Source: an uncultured Planctomycetaceae bacterium
Lineage (GTDB): Bacteria; Planctomycetota; Planctomycetia; Planctomycetales; Planctomycetaceae
NCBI GenBank assembly: GCA_903921605.1
Contig: CAIXQV010000295.1
Coordinates: 1-37,223 of the forward strand
Length of the DNA stretch: 37,223 nucleotides
Direction of reading: 5' to 3'
The position numbers and the translations under genes are program-made. Positions 24,127 to 32,947 of the stretch are shown here, piece after piece; positions within the stretch are counted from its first letter, which is position 1, and every line of letters starts with the position of its first letter. The notes below the pieces were generated by a model. It had not been told where the DNA came from. It saw nothing but the letters and a program-made list of their open reading frames with translations, and ran no database searches.

Positions 24127-25668
24127 CTATGGAGTGGCCGATTCACGGAAGCGAAACGAATAGAAATCTGCATCCCGCAGAACAACTCGCATTCGCACGG
24201 GTTTGCCGACAAGCTCTTTCAAAGAGGTGCCCGACTTCCATGTGACGACGCGATCGAGTTCGTTGCCAATCTGTTCCTGACAATCGGCCAGTGCAAAACC
24301 CGGCAAAGTAGTGCCATCAGGATTTTGAAGTTCGAAGCGAAGTCCTCCGCCAGCTGACGTGGAAAAGTTGACCTCCAGAGCGTCGCCCGAAAAGGTGAAC
24401 GGTTTTGTCAGTAGTTCACCCTCTTTGACACCAGCACGCACCGAGGCAAATCCATCCAGTCTCAGACTATAACGTCGCACATGGGACGTTGGCTGAGCGT
24501 AGTCCTGACTGACATACAGAGATAACTCCGTCGGTCCGGTCTGCACCAGATTTAGTGCGGGATAATTGGTGCGTGAAACCCAGTTCTGCGGCCCAATCCC
24601 AGGGCGGAGAAATCCTTCAAGGTACGTTCGATCGTAAACATGGCCGCCGCGCGATGACAACAAAACAGCATCGGATGTATCTTTGAAGTATCCAGGATTC
24701 ACTTGCAACGCCGCGGCCTGCTGTTCATTCAAAACCTGCCGACCTTCAAAGAACCTGGCGGCGATGGCGAGGTAAATATGTGGTGCTCGAGGGTACGGTG
24801 AGGTTTGATTGGTGTAGAGATTCTCGGCCGGTGCATCGGTTACTGCGACTCCATCGTCGTGAACCTGCTTCATCATCACGGCCTGCGACCATGTTCGAAA
24901 ATCGTTGCTTGTTGAGCGGGCAATTCGACGAAGTCCGTCCCAAACTCGAAAGTAGCACACGTAACAGTTTTCAGAAGCAGACCAGAAGACAAGGTTCTGC
25001 GAATCGAACAGATGGTCGAATCGAAACGGCATCTGCTTTCCGGACAGAATGGGTTCTTTCTGCATCTTCATCCACTTTAAACCGTCTGCGGAGATGTACG
25101 CAAACAGCTCTTTGCCGGTTCCTCCCACGGCCTTGTATCGCTCTTCGGGGGGAACTCCCGGTCGAGCATCCAACATGGGACAGAGGTTGTGTGTCACGGG
25201 AGCGGCATCGGCCAGCACGATATTGTTGGCTGACGTGCCGCCATACTCGAACAGTCCGAGTTCTGGCTTCGTCCAGTTAATTCCATCTTCGGACTCGGCC
25301 ACGCAGGTCCGTTCGTGTTCGCTGCCATCGAGTCCGAGTTCAGAGATTCCTCGGTAGTACATCCGCAGCTTTGGACCGTCCTGAATCATCGTCACGTATC
25401 CTGCATGAGGGCCTTCCCAGCGAGCGTCGAAACGCAGCACGGCCCCTTCGTCATGCGGTGCATGAAGCTGAAGGTTGGCATTCGATAAACGGTCAATCAA
25501 AAATCGATCGACGAATAGTTCGCGTCGTGTTCCGAGGGCGATCGGATCGGCTGCCGTTGCGATTCGCGAATCGAAAACGTGCAATGGCCCGCAAAACGCG
25601 GCCATTGCAAGACAGAATGACAGCATTCCGAAACGCCGAGGTGACTGTTTTTTAACCATCATGGCCAT
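24127..25668 (-). CDS. Secreted glycosidase-like five-bladed beta-propeller (GH32/GH43-like)
   Basis: 513 residues with a signal peptide ending near residue 40 (ATAADP). It belongs to a planctomycete-type family: TRRELFVDRFLIDRL near the start, AESEDGINWTKPELGLFEY, then SADGLKWMKM and STSNDFRTWSQ. The DGxxW and SxDGxxW repeats mark blades of a glycosidase-type propeller, and the C-terminal 150 residues form a beta-sandwich like that of GH32 enzymes (FTFSGDALEVNFSTSAGGG). Likely acts on oligosaccharides outside the cytoplasm; catalytic carboxylates cannot be assigned with confidence. The ATG at 25668 lacks a strong ribosome-binding site. ATGs 2 and 3 codons further are equally possible. It converges with the beta-helix gene. 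Confidence 0.8.
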   Translation of the reverse strand: MAMMVKKQSPRRFGMLSFCLAMAAFCGPLHVFDSRIATAADPIALGTRRELFVDRFLIDRLSNANLQLHAPHDEGAVLRFDARWEGPHAGYVTMIQDGPKLRMYYRGISELGLDGSEHERTCVAESEDGINWTKPELGLFEYGGTSANNIVLADAAPVTHNLCPMLDARPGVPPEERYKAVGGTGKELFAYISADGLKWMKMQKEPILSGKQMPFRFDHLFDSQNLVFWSASENCYVCYFRVWDGLRRIARSTSNDFRTWSQAVMMKQVHDDGVAVTDAPAENLYTNQTSPYPRAPHIYLAIAARFFEGRQVLNEQQAAALQVNPGYFKDTSDAVLLSSRGGHVYDRTYLEGFLRPGIGPQNWVSRTNYPALNLVQTGPTELSLYVSQDYAQPTSHVRRYSLRLDGFASVRAGVKEGELLTKPFTFSGDALEVNFSTSAGGGLRFELQNPDGTTLPGFALADCQEQIGNELDRVVTWKSGTSLKELVGKPVRMRVVLRDADFYSFRFRESATP

Positions 25669-25831
25669 TGCGGTCCGTGGGAGAAGAGCGATGCGAGAAG
25701 TCGGTGTGTAGAATTGTGGTGGCGCTGCAGTGTAAACTCAGAACAGCCGAACGCACAGGAATCCCGATTTGCCGGGGCCTTGCTCGCGATTGATCCAGAT
25801 TCTTCGGACATTTTTCATACTGAGACCCGAC

Positions 25832-27202
25832 ATGTACACCCTTCGCATGGCAAAACGCGTGCTGTTCGAAACGAACAAGCGACTGCTGTGGAAACTCATC
25901 TGGAACATGGGCGTTAAAGGGTCTCTGTCTGTGATGAAGCATCGCAGTCGGATGAAGAAAGGGCAGTTCTTTCCTCCGTTTCTGTACGTCTCCATCATCA
26001 ACAGCTGTAACCTGCGTTGCCAGGGTTGCTGGGTCGACGTGGCTCACAAGCAACAGACGATCGATGTTCCGGCGATGAACCGACTGATTAAAGAAGCGAA
26101 GGAGCACGGCAACACGTTCTTCGGGATCGTGGGCGGAGAACCGTTCATGCATCCGGAACTCTTTGAGATTCTGGAAGGCCACCCTGACTGCTACTTTCAG
26201 ATTTTCACGAACGGACAGTTCATCACCGACGAGAAAGCTCGACGCCTGTTTGAACTGGGCAACGTGACGCCACTCATCAGTGTGGAAGGCAACGAAATCG
26301 TCAGCGACGAGCGACGTGGTCGGTCCGGAGTTTACAGTAAGACTTTGGCCGGTATCGAAAACTGCCTGAAGCACAATGTGATGACGGGAGTCTGCACCAG
26401 TCTTGCCAAGTCCAATATCGATCATCTGTTGACCGAAGCCTGGATCGATCGGCTTGTCGAAATGGGAGTTCTCTACACATGGTTTCATGTGTACCGCCCC
26501 ATGGGCCCCGATGCTCAGACGGAATTGTGCCTGACTCCGGAACAGCAACGACGTGCGCGACAGTTTGTTGTCGATATGCGAGCCAAGAAGCCAATCATCA
26601 TTATCGACGCCTACTACGATGGCGAAGGTAAAGCCCTGTGTCCCGCAGCGAACGGGATCAGTCATCACATCAATCCGTGGGGCGATATTGAACCTTGTCC
26701 GATCGTGCAGTTCTCAAAAGAGTCGATTCATCACGAGAAGGACGACAGGCATTTGTTCGACAAGTTCACGCAGTCTGAATATCTCGCAGACTTCCGTGAG
26801 TTAGCTCAACAGACAACTCGCGGCTGCATTGTGCTGGAACGTCCCGAGTTGCTGGCTCAGCTTGTGGAAAAACATGGCGCGAAGGATTCGACGGCTCGAG
26901 GAACTGCGATGCAGGAACTGAAGTCGATGATCCCGCGAACATCGCAGTATCATCCTGGCCACGAGATCCCGGAAAAGAACTGGTACTATCGCATCGCCAA
27001 GCGATTTTTGTTCAACGACTTTGGTGTTTACAACGGCCGCGATCATTCAAAGACGGCCGCTCCCTACATTACTCAGGCTGAGCCAAAACTGTCCGTCACA
27101 GGAAACGCCTCTGCCCAAAGTTGTTGTGCAGAACCTGGCGGCTGTGGATCCGGCGGGCAAGTTGTGGAACTAGGCATTACTCCGACCGAGCCTAAGTCCT
27201 GA
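25832..27202 (+). CDS. Radical SAM protein with SPASM-like cysteines and Cys-rich tail
   Basis: 456 residues. The [4Fe-4S]-SAM motif is CNLRCQGC with Cys59, Cys63 and Cys66 (Cx3Cx2C). GGEPFMHPEL (101-110) is the SAM-contacting GGE motif, and SVEGNEIVSDERRG follows. Cys270, Cys289 and Cys332 (ALCPAANG, INPWGDIEPCPIV, RGCIVLE) resemble ligands of an auxiliary cluster of SPASM type. The tail has SCCAEPGGCGSGG (430-442), three more cysteines and glycines. A basic N-terminal region (about 40 residues) precedes the core. ATG 25832 is chosen; an upstream TTG frame is unsupported. It lies 114 bases before an epimerase on the same strand. It does not match HpnH, whose motif is CNLxCxGCGK. Function unknown. 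Confidence 0.85.
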   Translation: MYTLRMAKRVLFETNKRLLWKLIWNMGVKGSLSVMKHRSRMKKGQFFPPFLYVSIINSCNLRCQGCWVDVAHKQQTIDVPAMNRLIKEAKEHGNTFFGIVGGEPFMHPELFEILEGHPDCYFQIFTNGQFITDEKARRLFELGNVTPLISVEGNEIVSDERRGRSGVYSKTLAGIENCLKHNVMTGVCTSLAKSNIDHLLTEAWIDRLVEMGVLYTWFHVYRPMGPDAQTELCLTPEQQRRARQFVVDMRAKKPIIIIDAYYDGEGKALCPAANGISHHINPWGDIEPCPIVQFSKESIHHEKDDRHLFDKFTQSEYLADFRELAQQTTRGCIVLERPELLAQLVEKHGAKDSTARGTAMQELKSMIPRTSQYHPGHEIPEKNWYYRIAKRFLFNDFGVYNGRDHSKTAAPYITQAEPKLSVTGNASAQSCCAEPGGCGSGGQVVELGITPTEPKS

Positions 27203-27316
27203 AAAACCCGGGTGATGTGGCATTACCGTACAGCCTGATCCGGTACTCTCGACTGTTGACTATCCGGGGTTCATCCCTGCCGCTTCAAGTCTCCCCCCAC
27301 ATTCGAATGGCTTTCG

Positions 27317-28264
27317 ATGTCTGATTGCTTTCTTGTCACCGGCGGTTCCGGATTCATCGGAACATGGGTACTCCGCGAACTTTTGGAACGCGGAGCGAGG
27401 GCCGTCGTGGTTGATAGCCAGAAAGCTCCTGAACGCTGGGGGCGAGTGCTAGGGAGTCGATCGTCTGAGGTGATCTCTGCTGAAGCTTCCCTGACGGACT
27501 GTGCAGCGCTGCATTCCGTGATCGAAAGATATCAGGTCACGCATCTGATTCATCTGGCCGCGCTGTTGACTCCGGCGTGTCAGCAGGATCCATTTCTGGG
27601 CTGTCAGGTCAATGTGCTGGGCAGCACCGCCGTGTTTGAAGCCGCTCGCCGTTCTGGCCGAATCAAGTCGTTGTCTTATGCCAGCTCGTTTGCCGTCTAC
27701 GGACCGGAATCCGGTCACGACGATGACAATCCAAACCGACCACCTTCGTTTTACGGAGCTTTCAAACAAGCGGTCGACATGATTGCCGAACAGTATTGGC
27801 GTCATTTTCAGATTGCCTCGGTCGCCATTCGTCCGCACGTGGTCTTTGGTCCGGAGCGCGAAGTGGGTTTGACTGCGGGCCCGTCTTTGGCCTGTCGAGC
27901 TGCCGCGCTGCAGGAGAACTACGCCATCGGCTACACAGGGCGTGTTGGTTATGACTATGTTGAAGATGTGGCCCGGGCATTTGTCAGAGCTGCAACAGAG
28001 TGCCCCCCCGGCGCGACTGTCGCTGACCTTCCGGGCGAAATCGCGACCACTGAAGCATTCCGCGCGGCGATCCTGCAATGCGTTCCGGGAGCTTCATCAC
28101 ACATCACGATCGCCGGCCCCGAGATCCCGGCCAATATTCCGCCCAATCCAAACTACATCAACGAGCTGTTCTCTGACTGGCAGACGACGACGTTGTTGGA
28201 AGGCGTGCAGAAGACAATCGATTACTACGTCCGCAGCAATGAATCCATCACAGATCGACGATAG
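27317..28264 (+). CDS. NAD-dependent epimerase/dehydratase (extended SDR)
   Basis: 315 residues of the extended short-chain dehydrogenase type. The nucleotide loop TGGSGFIG is at residues 8-15, the active-site Ser region is YASSFAVYG (121-129), and the catalytic pair is Tyr146 and Lys150 in YGAFK. VVFGPEREVGLTAGPSLA is the substrate-loop region of epimerases. Members act on nucleotide sugars or similar substrates; the exact substrate cannot be read. The start at 27317 has no strong ribosome-binding site. It sits 114 bases after the radical SAM gene, with no terminator between them, so co-transcription is possible. It converges with the VWA gene, 16 bases apart. Confidence 0.9.
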   Translation: MSDCFLVTGGSGFIGTWVLRELLERGARAVVVDSQKAPERWGRVLGSRSSEVISAEASLTDCAALHSVIERYQVTHLIHLAALLTPACQQDPFLGCQVNVLGSTAVFEAARRSGRIKSLSYASSFAVYGPESGHDDDNPNRPPSFYGAFKQAVDMIAEQYWRHFQIASVAIRPHVVFGPEREVGLTAGPSLACRAAALQENYAIGYTGRVGYDYVEDVARAFVRAATECPPGATVADLPGEIATTEAFRAAILQCVPGASSHITIAGPEIPANIPPNPNYINELFSDWQTTTLLEGVQKTIDYYVRSNESITDRR

Positions 28265-28280
28265 ACGACCGAGGGTAAGA

Positions 28281-29351
28281 TTACTCGGCCTTGATCGGAC
28301 GATACTCACCGTAGGATTGCGCCGCAAGTTTTTCGAGCCAGCTCATTTGCCGCGATTCGACCGCACTGTCACCAAATTTGATGACATGAATCGTTGTCTT
28401 TCCGGTTTGTTTGGCTATCTCGCGAAGATCGGCAGGGGATAATTCTGGCTCATCACCGTCGGTCAGAAAATAGATGACATCCGGCTTCAAACGCAGCGCT
28501 TCCAGAAGTGCAGATTTGTGCTCAGTGCCGGCGTCCGAGCGGATGCGATCGATACTGTGTGAAGCCGCCAGTTTGTTAAATTCGGTGGCATAGTGCATCA
28601 CACGATCCCCCTGGCGAGGCAACATCAGAGGTGTGCGATACTCATTGTAAAAGATTACGCCGAATTGCTGATTCGGCTGCAGTAAGCGCAGACTCTTCTT
28701 TAGTTGACTTTGAGCAAGCTTCAATCGACCGCCCGACATACTGCTGCTGGTATCAATTACGTAAATGAATGTCTTACCAATTGCAGAGACATCCATGAAC
28801 GTGGTATCGCCGGGCCCGCCTACTCCGCCAAGTTTCGATGCGCCGCCCGCTTCTGCAGGCTCAATCATCTGACTTCCGCCTCCCTGAGCCGACCGCTTAG
28901 TTCCTCCAATCGGCTGCCCCGGTCCGATCAGGGCCGGAAACTTCGCCGAACTATCTCCTTCGCCTTCGGAAGTCTCTTCAGACGAGGTCAACAGATTTGC
29001 GACTTCGGGCACTTCGGAAGGAAGCCGCTCCTGTGTTGGTGCGTGGCCGTCGGCGGGAGTATTCTGGTTGGTCTGCTGCGTTGATGGATCCTGGGAGATC
29101 TGATCATGGTTATCATCGCCAGCACCGGGCGCCATTCCCTCTTCGGCAGAACCCCCGTCAACGCCTTCGGAAACAACCAGTCCAATTTCACGAAAGACTT
29201 CGCCTCCGGGTGCACCTGAGCCAACCGTCTGGCATCCTCGCAACGACAAACTGGCAATCAGCAGAATGCTGAGGTGAATCAACAATGACCCGATCCCGCC
29301 CGTCAGCAACGAGCTTCGGCTGAACTCCAGATGAGAGAGAGCGGGCTTCAT
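28281..29351 (-). CDS. VWA-domain membrane protein
   Basis: 356 residues: a transmembrane segment at about 18-38 (TGGIGSLLIHLSILLIASLSL), a low-complexity linker of 150 residues rich in Gly, Ser, Glu, Gln and Asp, then a von Willebrand factor A domain. The MIDAS motif is DTSSS (Asp200, Ser202, Ser204) and the C-terminal half has FLTDGDEPELS, so metal-dependent ligand binding is likely intact. The start at ATG 29351 is 13 bases after the stop of the LolA-like gene, with almost no spacer, so translation is probably coupled; a frame open to 29441 would overlap that gene. VWA proteins with such linkers are usual in planctomycetes. The partner is not evident. Confidence 0.85.
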   Translation of the reverse strand: MKPALSHLEFSRSSLLTGGIGSLLIHLSILLIASLSLRGCQTVGSGAPGGEVFREIGLVVSEGVDGGSAEEGMAPGAGDDNHDQISQDPSTQQTNQNTPADGHAPTQERLPSEVPEVANLLTSSEETSEGEGDSSAKFPALIGPGQPIGGTKRSAQGGGSQMIEPAEAGGASKLGGVGGPGDTTFMDVSAIGKTFIYVIDTSSSMSGGRLKLAQSQLKKSLRLLQPNQQFGVIFYNEYRTPLMLPRQGDRVMHYATEFNKLAASHSIDRIRSDAGTEHKSALLEALRLKPDVIYFLTDGDEPELSPADLREIAKQTGKTTIHVIKFGDSAVESRQMSWLEKLAAQSYGEYRPIKAE

Positions 29352-29364
29352 CTTTGGCAATCCG

Positions 29365-30489
29365 TTATTTGCCGGGTTCCGCAGGCGCTGTCGGCGTCGC
29401 GGGAGTCCCCGGTACTCCCGCAGCAGCCGGAGCTGCGTCATCCGCAGATGCTGGCTTCAGGCTTTGCTGAATCATTTGGATCACGTTTTCTGTTTCATCG
29501 ACTTCCACGGCCTTTTCGGGCGTCTTGAACACAAATGCCTGATCGTCAACAGGTTCATTGATCACAAGGTTTCTGAAATCGAGCGTAATCAAGGGACGAA
29601 CCATTTTCGCCGTTGGATCCATACTGCGTTTCAGAAACTGAATGCGCCGTGGAAGCATTGTCTCTGCATCAACATAGACCCGTGTGTATTCCGGAACATG
29701 TGGACGAGGATCGACAACTGAACCTTCAGGAACCTTGAAGACCTCTTTACGAATTCGTTCACTCCAGCGACCGGTCACCTCATAGACTTTTCGCTCACCA
29801 ACAGTAATTGACTTCACCGGCGCGAACTCCATCGTGGTCTGCAATCGTGAAACAAGACCACGCAGTCCGCCGACTCCCAGATCCATCGCCGCATTCTTGA
29901 TATCATACGCTTTGGTCGCTTCGGCAGCAGCGAGGATACTCGTAATGTCACGACGTGAGACTCGCTGCATATCTCCGTTCTTCCAAAGCGTGGATAGCAC
30001 ACTGCCGTCGCTGACCTGGTTCAGGATTCCGCGATTCTGAGTTTCGTCAACCGGCGCGGCCTCGGCATCGAGAGCAAGCAGCTTCGCATCGTCGGCCTTT
30101 TCCGCCACCATCGGAAAGATCATGAACTCGAGGTTCACACGGTTTCCTGATGCCTCCAGATACTTTCCCCGAGCCGTAAGCTTCATGCCGGAAATGAGTG
30201 AAGTCTGATGCAGCTCGCATCGCAATGAATCCAGTCCCTCCAGTTTGGTCCGAAGCTGCGTCAGAATCTCATCTGCTGCTGGAAGATTCGGATCTGGAGC
30301 GGCAGCTTTGGCCGAAGCTGGCGTTTCGGCAGGTGGTTGCGAATCTGTTGCTGCCGGAGCTGCCGCGGCGGGAGACTCATCAGCAAAAACTGCCGACTTT
30401 GCCAGCGTCAGGCCCCCAATGCTCAACAGGAACCCAGCCATCACGGTCAGGGCTGAGAAGTGTGGAAAGGTTTGAGGTTTGTAATTCAT
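29365..30489 (-). CDS. LolA-like exported protein
   Basis: 374 residues with a signal peptide (hydrophobic FSALTVMAGFLLSIGGLTLA, residues 11-30) and an Ala/Pro-rich linker to about residue 70. The core from ILTQLRTKLEGLDSLRCELHQTS to about 345 alternates beta-strands such as RVYVDAETMLPRRIQFLKR and LITLDFRNLVINEPVDDQAFVFKTP, which is the shape of LolA/LppX-type lipoprotein carriers and of DUF1571-like proteins. The C-terminus is again Pro/Ala-rich. It may bind lipids or lipoproteins in the periplasm. Family assignment is by pattern, so a related half-barrel is also possible. It is the first gene of a pair with the VWA protein. Confidence 0.7.
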   Translation of the reverse strand: MNYKPQTFPHFSALTVMAGFLLSIGGLTLAKSAVFADESPAAAAPAATDSQPPAETPASAKAAAPDPNLPAADEILTQLRTKLEGLDSLRCELHQTSLISGMKLTARGKYLEASGNRVNLEFMIFPMVAEKADDAKLLALDAEAAPVDETQNRGILNQVSDGSVLSTLWKNGDMQRVSRRDITSILAAAEATKAYDIKNAAMDLGVGGLRGLVSRLQTTMEFAPVKSITVGERKVYEVTGRWSERIRKEVFKVPEGSVVDPRPHVPEYTRVYVDAETMLPRRIQFLKRSMDPTAKMVRPLITLDFRNLVINEPVDDQAFVFKTPEKAVEVDETENVIQMIQQSLKPASADDAAPAAAGVPGTPATPTAPAEPGK

Positions 30490-30841
30490 GTGCTGATTTT
30501 GATGGATTTACCAAAGATTCGAGTTCTGCAGACCCGAAAAACAGGAGAGAAGGACCGACGGATCGCAGGTGAATTCAACCGTCTTAGTTCACATGGTGCG
30601 GAACTTTAGTGTGCCGCGTCAATCGAACCAGCGGAATTACCGGCGATTCGAAGCAGTCTCGAGCGTTTCGAGCCTGCTGATCACAGTGTACCGAGGCGCC
30701 CTCATCGGGGTCGACGGCAAACTGGAAACGGTCGGGCACAGTCAGTTTTGCAGTTGAAGGTACGGTCATCTGCGGGTTGCTGTTGGATCGAACACGCGAG
30801 TTGCTGTTAGGTCAACTCAGCATCTCAAGGAAGGGGTAGCG
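30490..30841. other. Divergent intergenic region with a direct repeat
   Basis: 352 bases without a credible gene, between the LolA-like gene (minus) and the first lipoprotein gene (plus), so both promoters should be here. The only structure I see is the 18-base direct repeat at 30772-30813. Frames of 60 codons on both strands have no family match and no ribosome-binding site. Confidence 0.7.
30772..30813. promoter_or_regulatory. 18-base direct repeat before a lipoprotein gene
   Basis: GCGGGTTGCTGTTGGATC (30772-30789) and GCGAGTTGCTGTTAGGTC (30796-30813) differ at three bases and are 24 bases apart start to start, about two helical turns. The downstream end is 28 bases before the ATG at 30842. 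A direct repeat with this phasing suits tandem binding of an activator or repressor, or a leader element. Function is inference. Confidence 0.4.
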
Positions 30842-32014
30842 ATGAGATATTACTTTCTGGCCCTGGGCGCCCTTGTGGTCGTCTGCATGGGCTGTGCCGG
30901 AGTGGACGGCCAGAGTGTCCTGAAATCAAACGAATACGTTGCACCTCCGGCTGCCATGATGCAGCATCCGGGCCCAATGGTCGACGGTCCCGGTCCCGGC
31001 GTCATGGGAGTCCTGGCTCAGCCGGGAGGCATGGGCATGGGTCCTGGGATGGGTATGCCTCAGATGTCAACTCAGGTCAAGTTCATTGGCCATGACATGT
31101 CGGTCGGCTGGTTGTCCGGCAACGTGATTGCCCGCAATCAGCAGGTGGTCCCGGGACGAGCGGACTTCCCGCAGGGAGCCATCTATCAGCTGGTTTACTC
31201 CAACATTTCCGGCGAAGGCTGGGCTGGAGAAGACCTCTTCCCAACGCTGGAAGTGCGATCAGCTCATCCGAACACGATTGCTTATCTGACTCACAACACG
31301 GTTCCCGTCGAAATCACAGACGAAGATCTGGAACATGTTCGCAGCAACAATATGGTGACCAAGGTCATCTACCTGCCAGATCCAAAGTTCCAGGCTCGAG
31401 CCATCGCCGGAGTGGAAACTCTGGTCTCTACGACTCTTGATCCGGGCATCGACCCAATCGAGCAGGCTGAAAGAATGGGAACCATCATGGTGGTTCTGCG
31501 AGTCGGTAACAAGCGAATGCACTTCGACGAAGCTCAGGTTCAGCCGAACGGCACAATTGCTCCGGTCAGCTTCTCGTCTGCAGACGGTGACAATGGCGAG
31601 TACCTGCCACCATCACCAGTCACATTGATTCCGTCAGACGTTCAGGGTGTTCCCGGAGCGATGATTGCCGCCGGTGGTGGCTTCCCTGGTCAGAATGTTC
31701 CAGTCTCAGGTATGGGTCCAACGCCAGTCTGGGGGATGCCAATGACGGCGACTCCGATCGGTCTGCCTGGTCCTCCTCACCTGCCTCTGGGTGGTCCGGC
31801 TGGTCTGAAGTCTCACACGATTCGAAACCTGAGCCAGAACAACATGCCTGAACCTGTTGACCATATGCTGATCGATGTTGAACACAACCCGGGCTACAGC
31901 GTGCCAGCCCCTGTGAAGCACATCCAGTACAAGGAAACTCATCCGGTCTTCGGCCCTGGTGATGTGTCAACACCGCAAGGTCAGGGTGCTTACTGTCCGC
32001 CAGGCGGATACTGA
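30842..32014 (+). CDS. Planctomycete lipoprotein with Gly/Met/Pro-rich segment
   Basis: 390 residues. Signal peptide with lipobox VCMGC, so Cys18 is the lipidation site. A Gly/Met/Pro-rich stretch runs from about residue 45 to 78 (PGGMGMGPGMGMPQM). The core (about 100-230) has IYQLVYSNISGEGWAGEDLF, PVEITDEDLEHVRSNNMVTKVIYLPDP and MGTIMVVLRVGNK, which align by eye with the next gene (FYRLRIADMPEFPGEEIYPS, PVVLTEADL, GRMVTRVIYLENP and MMIVRIGGR), so the two are paralogues. The C-terminal 120 residues are Pro/Gly-rich. AAGGAAGGGG precedes the ATG. It is probably an outer-envelope or periplasmic structural lipoprotein; function unknown. Confidence 0.8.
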   Translation: MRYYFLALGALVVVCMGCAGVDGQSVLKSNEYVAPPAAMMQHPGPMVDGPGPGVMGVLAQPGGMGMGPGMGMPQMSTQVKFIGHDMSVGWLSGNVIARNQQVVPGRADFPQGAIYQLVYSNISGEGWAGEDLFPTLEVRSAHPNTIAYLTHNTVPVEITDEDLEHVRSNNMVTKVIYLPDPKFQARAIAGVETLVSTTLDPGIDPIEQAERMGTIMVVLRVGNKRMHFDEAQVQPNGTIAPVSFSSADGDNGEYLPPSPVTLIPSDVQGVPGAMIAAGGGFPGQNVPVSGMGPTPVWGMPMTATPIGLPGPPHLPLGGPAGLKSHTIRNLSQNNMPEPVDHMLIDVEHNPGYSVPAPVKHIQYKETHPVFGPGDVSTPQGQGAYCPPGGY

Positions 32015-32039
32015 TCTCCTGAATGAACTATGACCGCAG

Positions 32040-32070
32040 GGGCGATTCGAAGCATCAGCTTCAATCGCCC
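32040..32070 (+). terminator. Hairpin between two envelope genes
   Basis: GGGCGATTCGAAGC (32040-32053) pairs with GCTTCAATCGCCC (32058-32070) with one bulged base and a four-base loop. It follows the lipoprotein stop by 26 bases. Only a weak T run (TTGCTT) follows, so it may attenuate or stabilise rather than fully terminate, leaving the next two genes partly expressed from the same promoter. Confidence 0.5.
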
Positions 32071-32144
32071 TTGCTTCGTGAATTCTCGCTCAGGCCGAAA
32101 ATCACTCAGCGGCCCTCCGAGTCATTTGATCGGAAATATTCATC

Positions 32145-32909
32145 ATGCCTATCGCTCATGAATCATCTCTGCGGACTGCGTTGATCACTCTCGCACTCCT
32201 GCTGACCGGGCCGACTGCTTTTGCTCAGTCCGGAGCCTACCATGAGCCGTTGAATGAGAAGCTGCCGCCGGGCTTCACTGCGGACATCATGGCCCGAGTT
32301 CGCCACGATGATATGTTCTGGCTGCAGCCTGTTCGTGTCGAATTGCCAACGGCTGGTAGCGTCTCAGTGTACTCGGCATCACCGGCCCCGATCGTGATGA
32401 CAAGTGCTCCTGCTCAGTTCTCCGTGAACACAGGCCATTTCTATCGCCTTCGCATTGCCGATATGCCTGAATTCCCGGGCGAAGAAATCTATCCTTCGAT
32501 TGAGATTCTTGATCGACTGCATCCACCAGCTGGTTCCGCGGCCAACTACCCAATTCCAGTCGTGCTGACGGAAGCGGATCTGAAAGAAGCACTGTCCGGT
32601 CGAATGGTGACTCGCGTCATCTATCTCGAAAACCCTCGCTCAGCCGCTCAGACAGATCCATTGCGTCGAAATCCACGGGCCACACTCGACCCAACCGACA
32701 ACGCTCTTCAGGAAGCTGGCATGTACGGCCGCCCGATGATGATCGTTCGCATCGGTGGCCGAGTTCCCTCAGGACCAAACATGCCTCTGTCGTACTTTGG
32801 CTCCGGCGGCACCGTTGATCCTGGCGACTCAATTCCAGCAGGGTCCGGGGTCGTGAAACTTTCCGACAAGAAGCGAGCTATTGAGAGTCTCGCTCGCGGC
32901 AACGATTGA
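32145..32909 (+). CDS. Exported paralogue of the upstream lipoprotein
   Basis: 254 residues. The N-terminus has a signal peptide (TALITLALLLTGPTAFAQ, residues 11-28) without a lipobox, so cleavage by signal peptidase I is expected. The core is paralogous to the gene at 30842: FYRLRIADMPEFPGEEIYPS, VVLTEADLKEALSGRMVTRV, IYLENP, then ATLDPTDNALQEA and MIVRIGGR match TTLDPGIDPIEQA and VVLRVGNK there. The lipid anchor and the Gly/Met-rich stretch are missing, so the two differ in location. No strong ribosome-binding site precedes ATG 32145. It precedes the DUF11 lipoprotein gene by 38 bases. Confidence 0.8.
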   Translation: MPIAHESSLRTALITLALLLTGPTAFAQSGAYHEPLNEKLPPGFTADIMARVRHDDMFWLQPVRVELPTAGSVSVYSASPAPIVMTSAPAQFSVNTGHFYRLRIADMPEFPGEEIYPSIEILDRLHPPAGSAANYPIPVVLTEADLKEALSGRMVTRVIYLENPRSAAQTDPLRRNPRATLDPTDNALQEAGMYGRPMMIVRIGGRVPSGPNMPLSYFGSGGTVDPGDSIPAGSGVVKLSDKKRAIESLARGND

Positions 32910-32947
32910 GACGACTACAGATCGCAACGAGGAACAGGACGACACCA

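Noticed and set aside
25652..26668. Minus-strand frame of 338 codons
   Set aside because: Antisense to the radical SAM gene; His-rich and without a ribosome-binding site or domain. It results from codon bias of the real gene.
25832..27202. Radical SAM protein as HpnH (hopanoid adenosyltransferase)
   Set aside because: HpnH has a CNLxCxGCGK-type motif and other conserved blocks that are not found; here the motif is CNLRCQGCWVDV with a SPASM-like C-terminal half.
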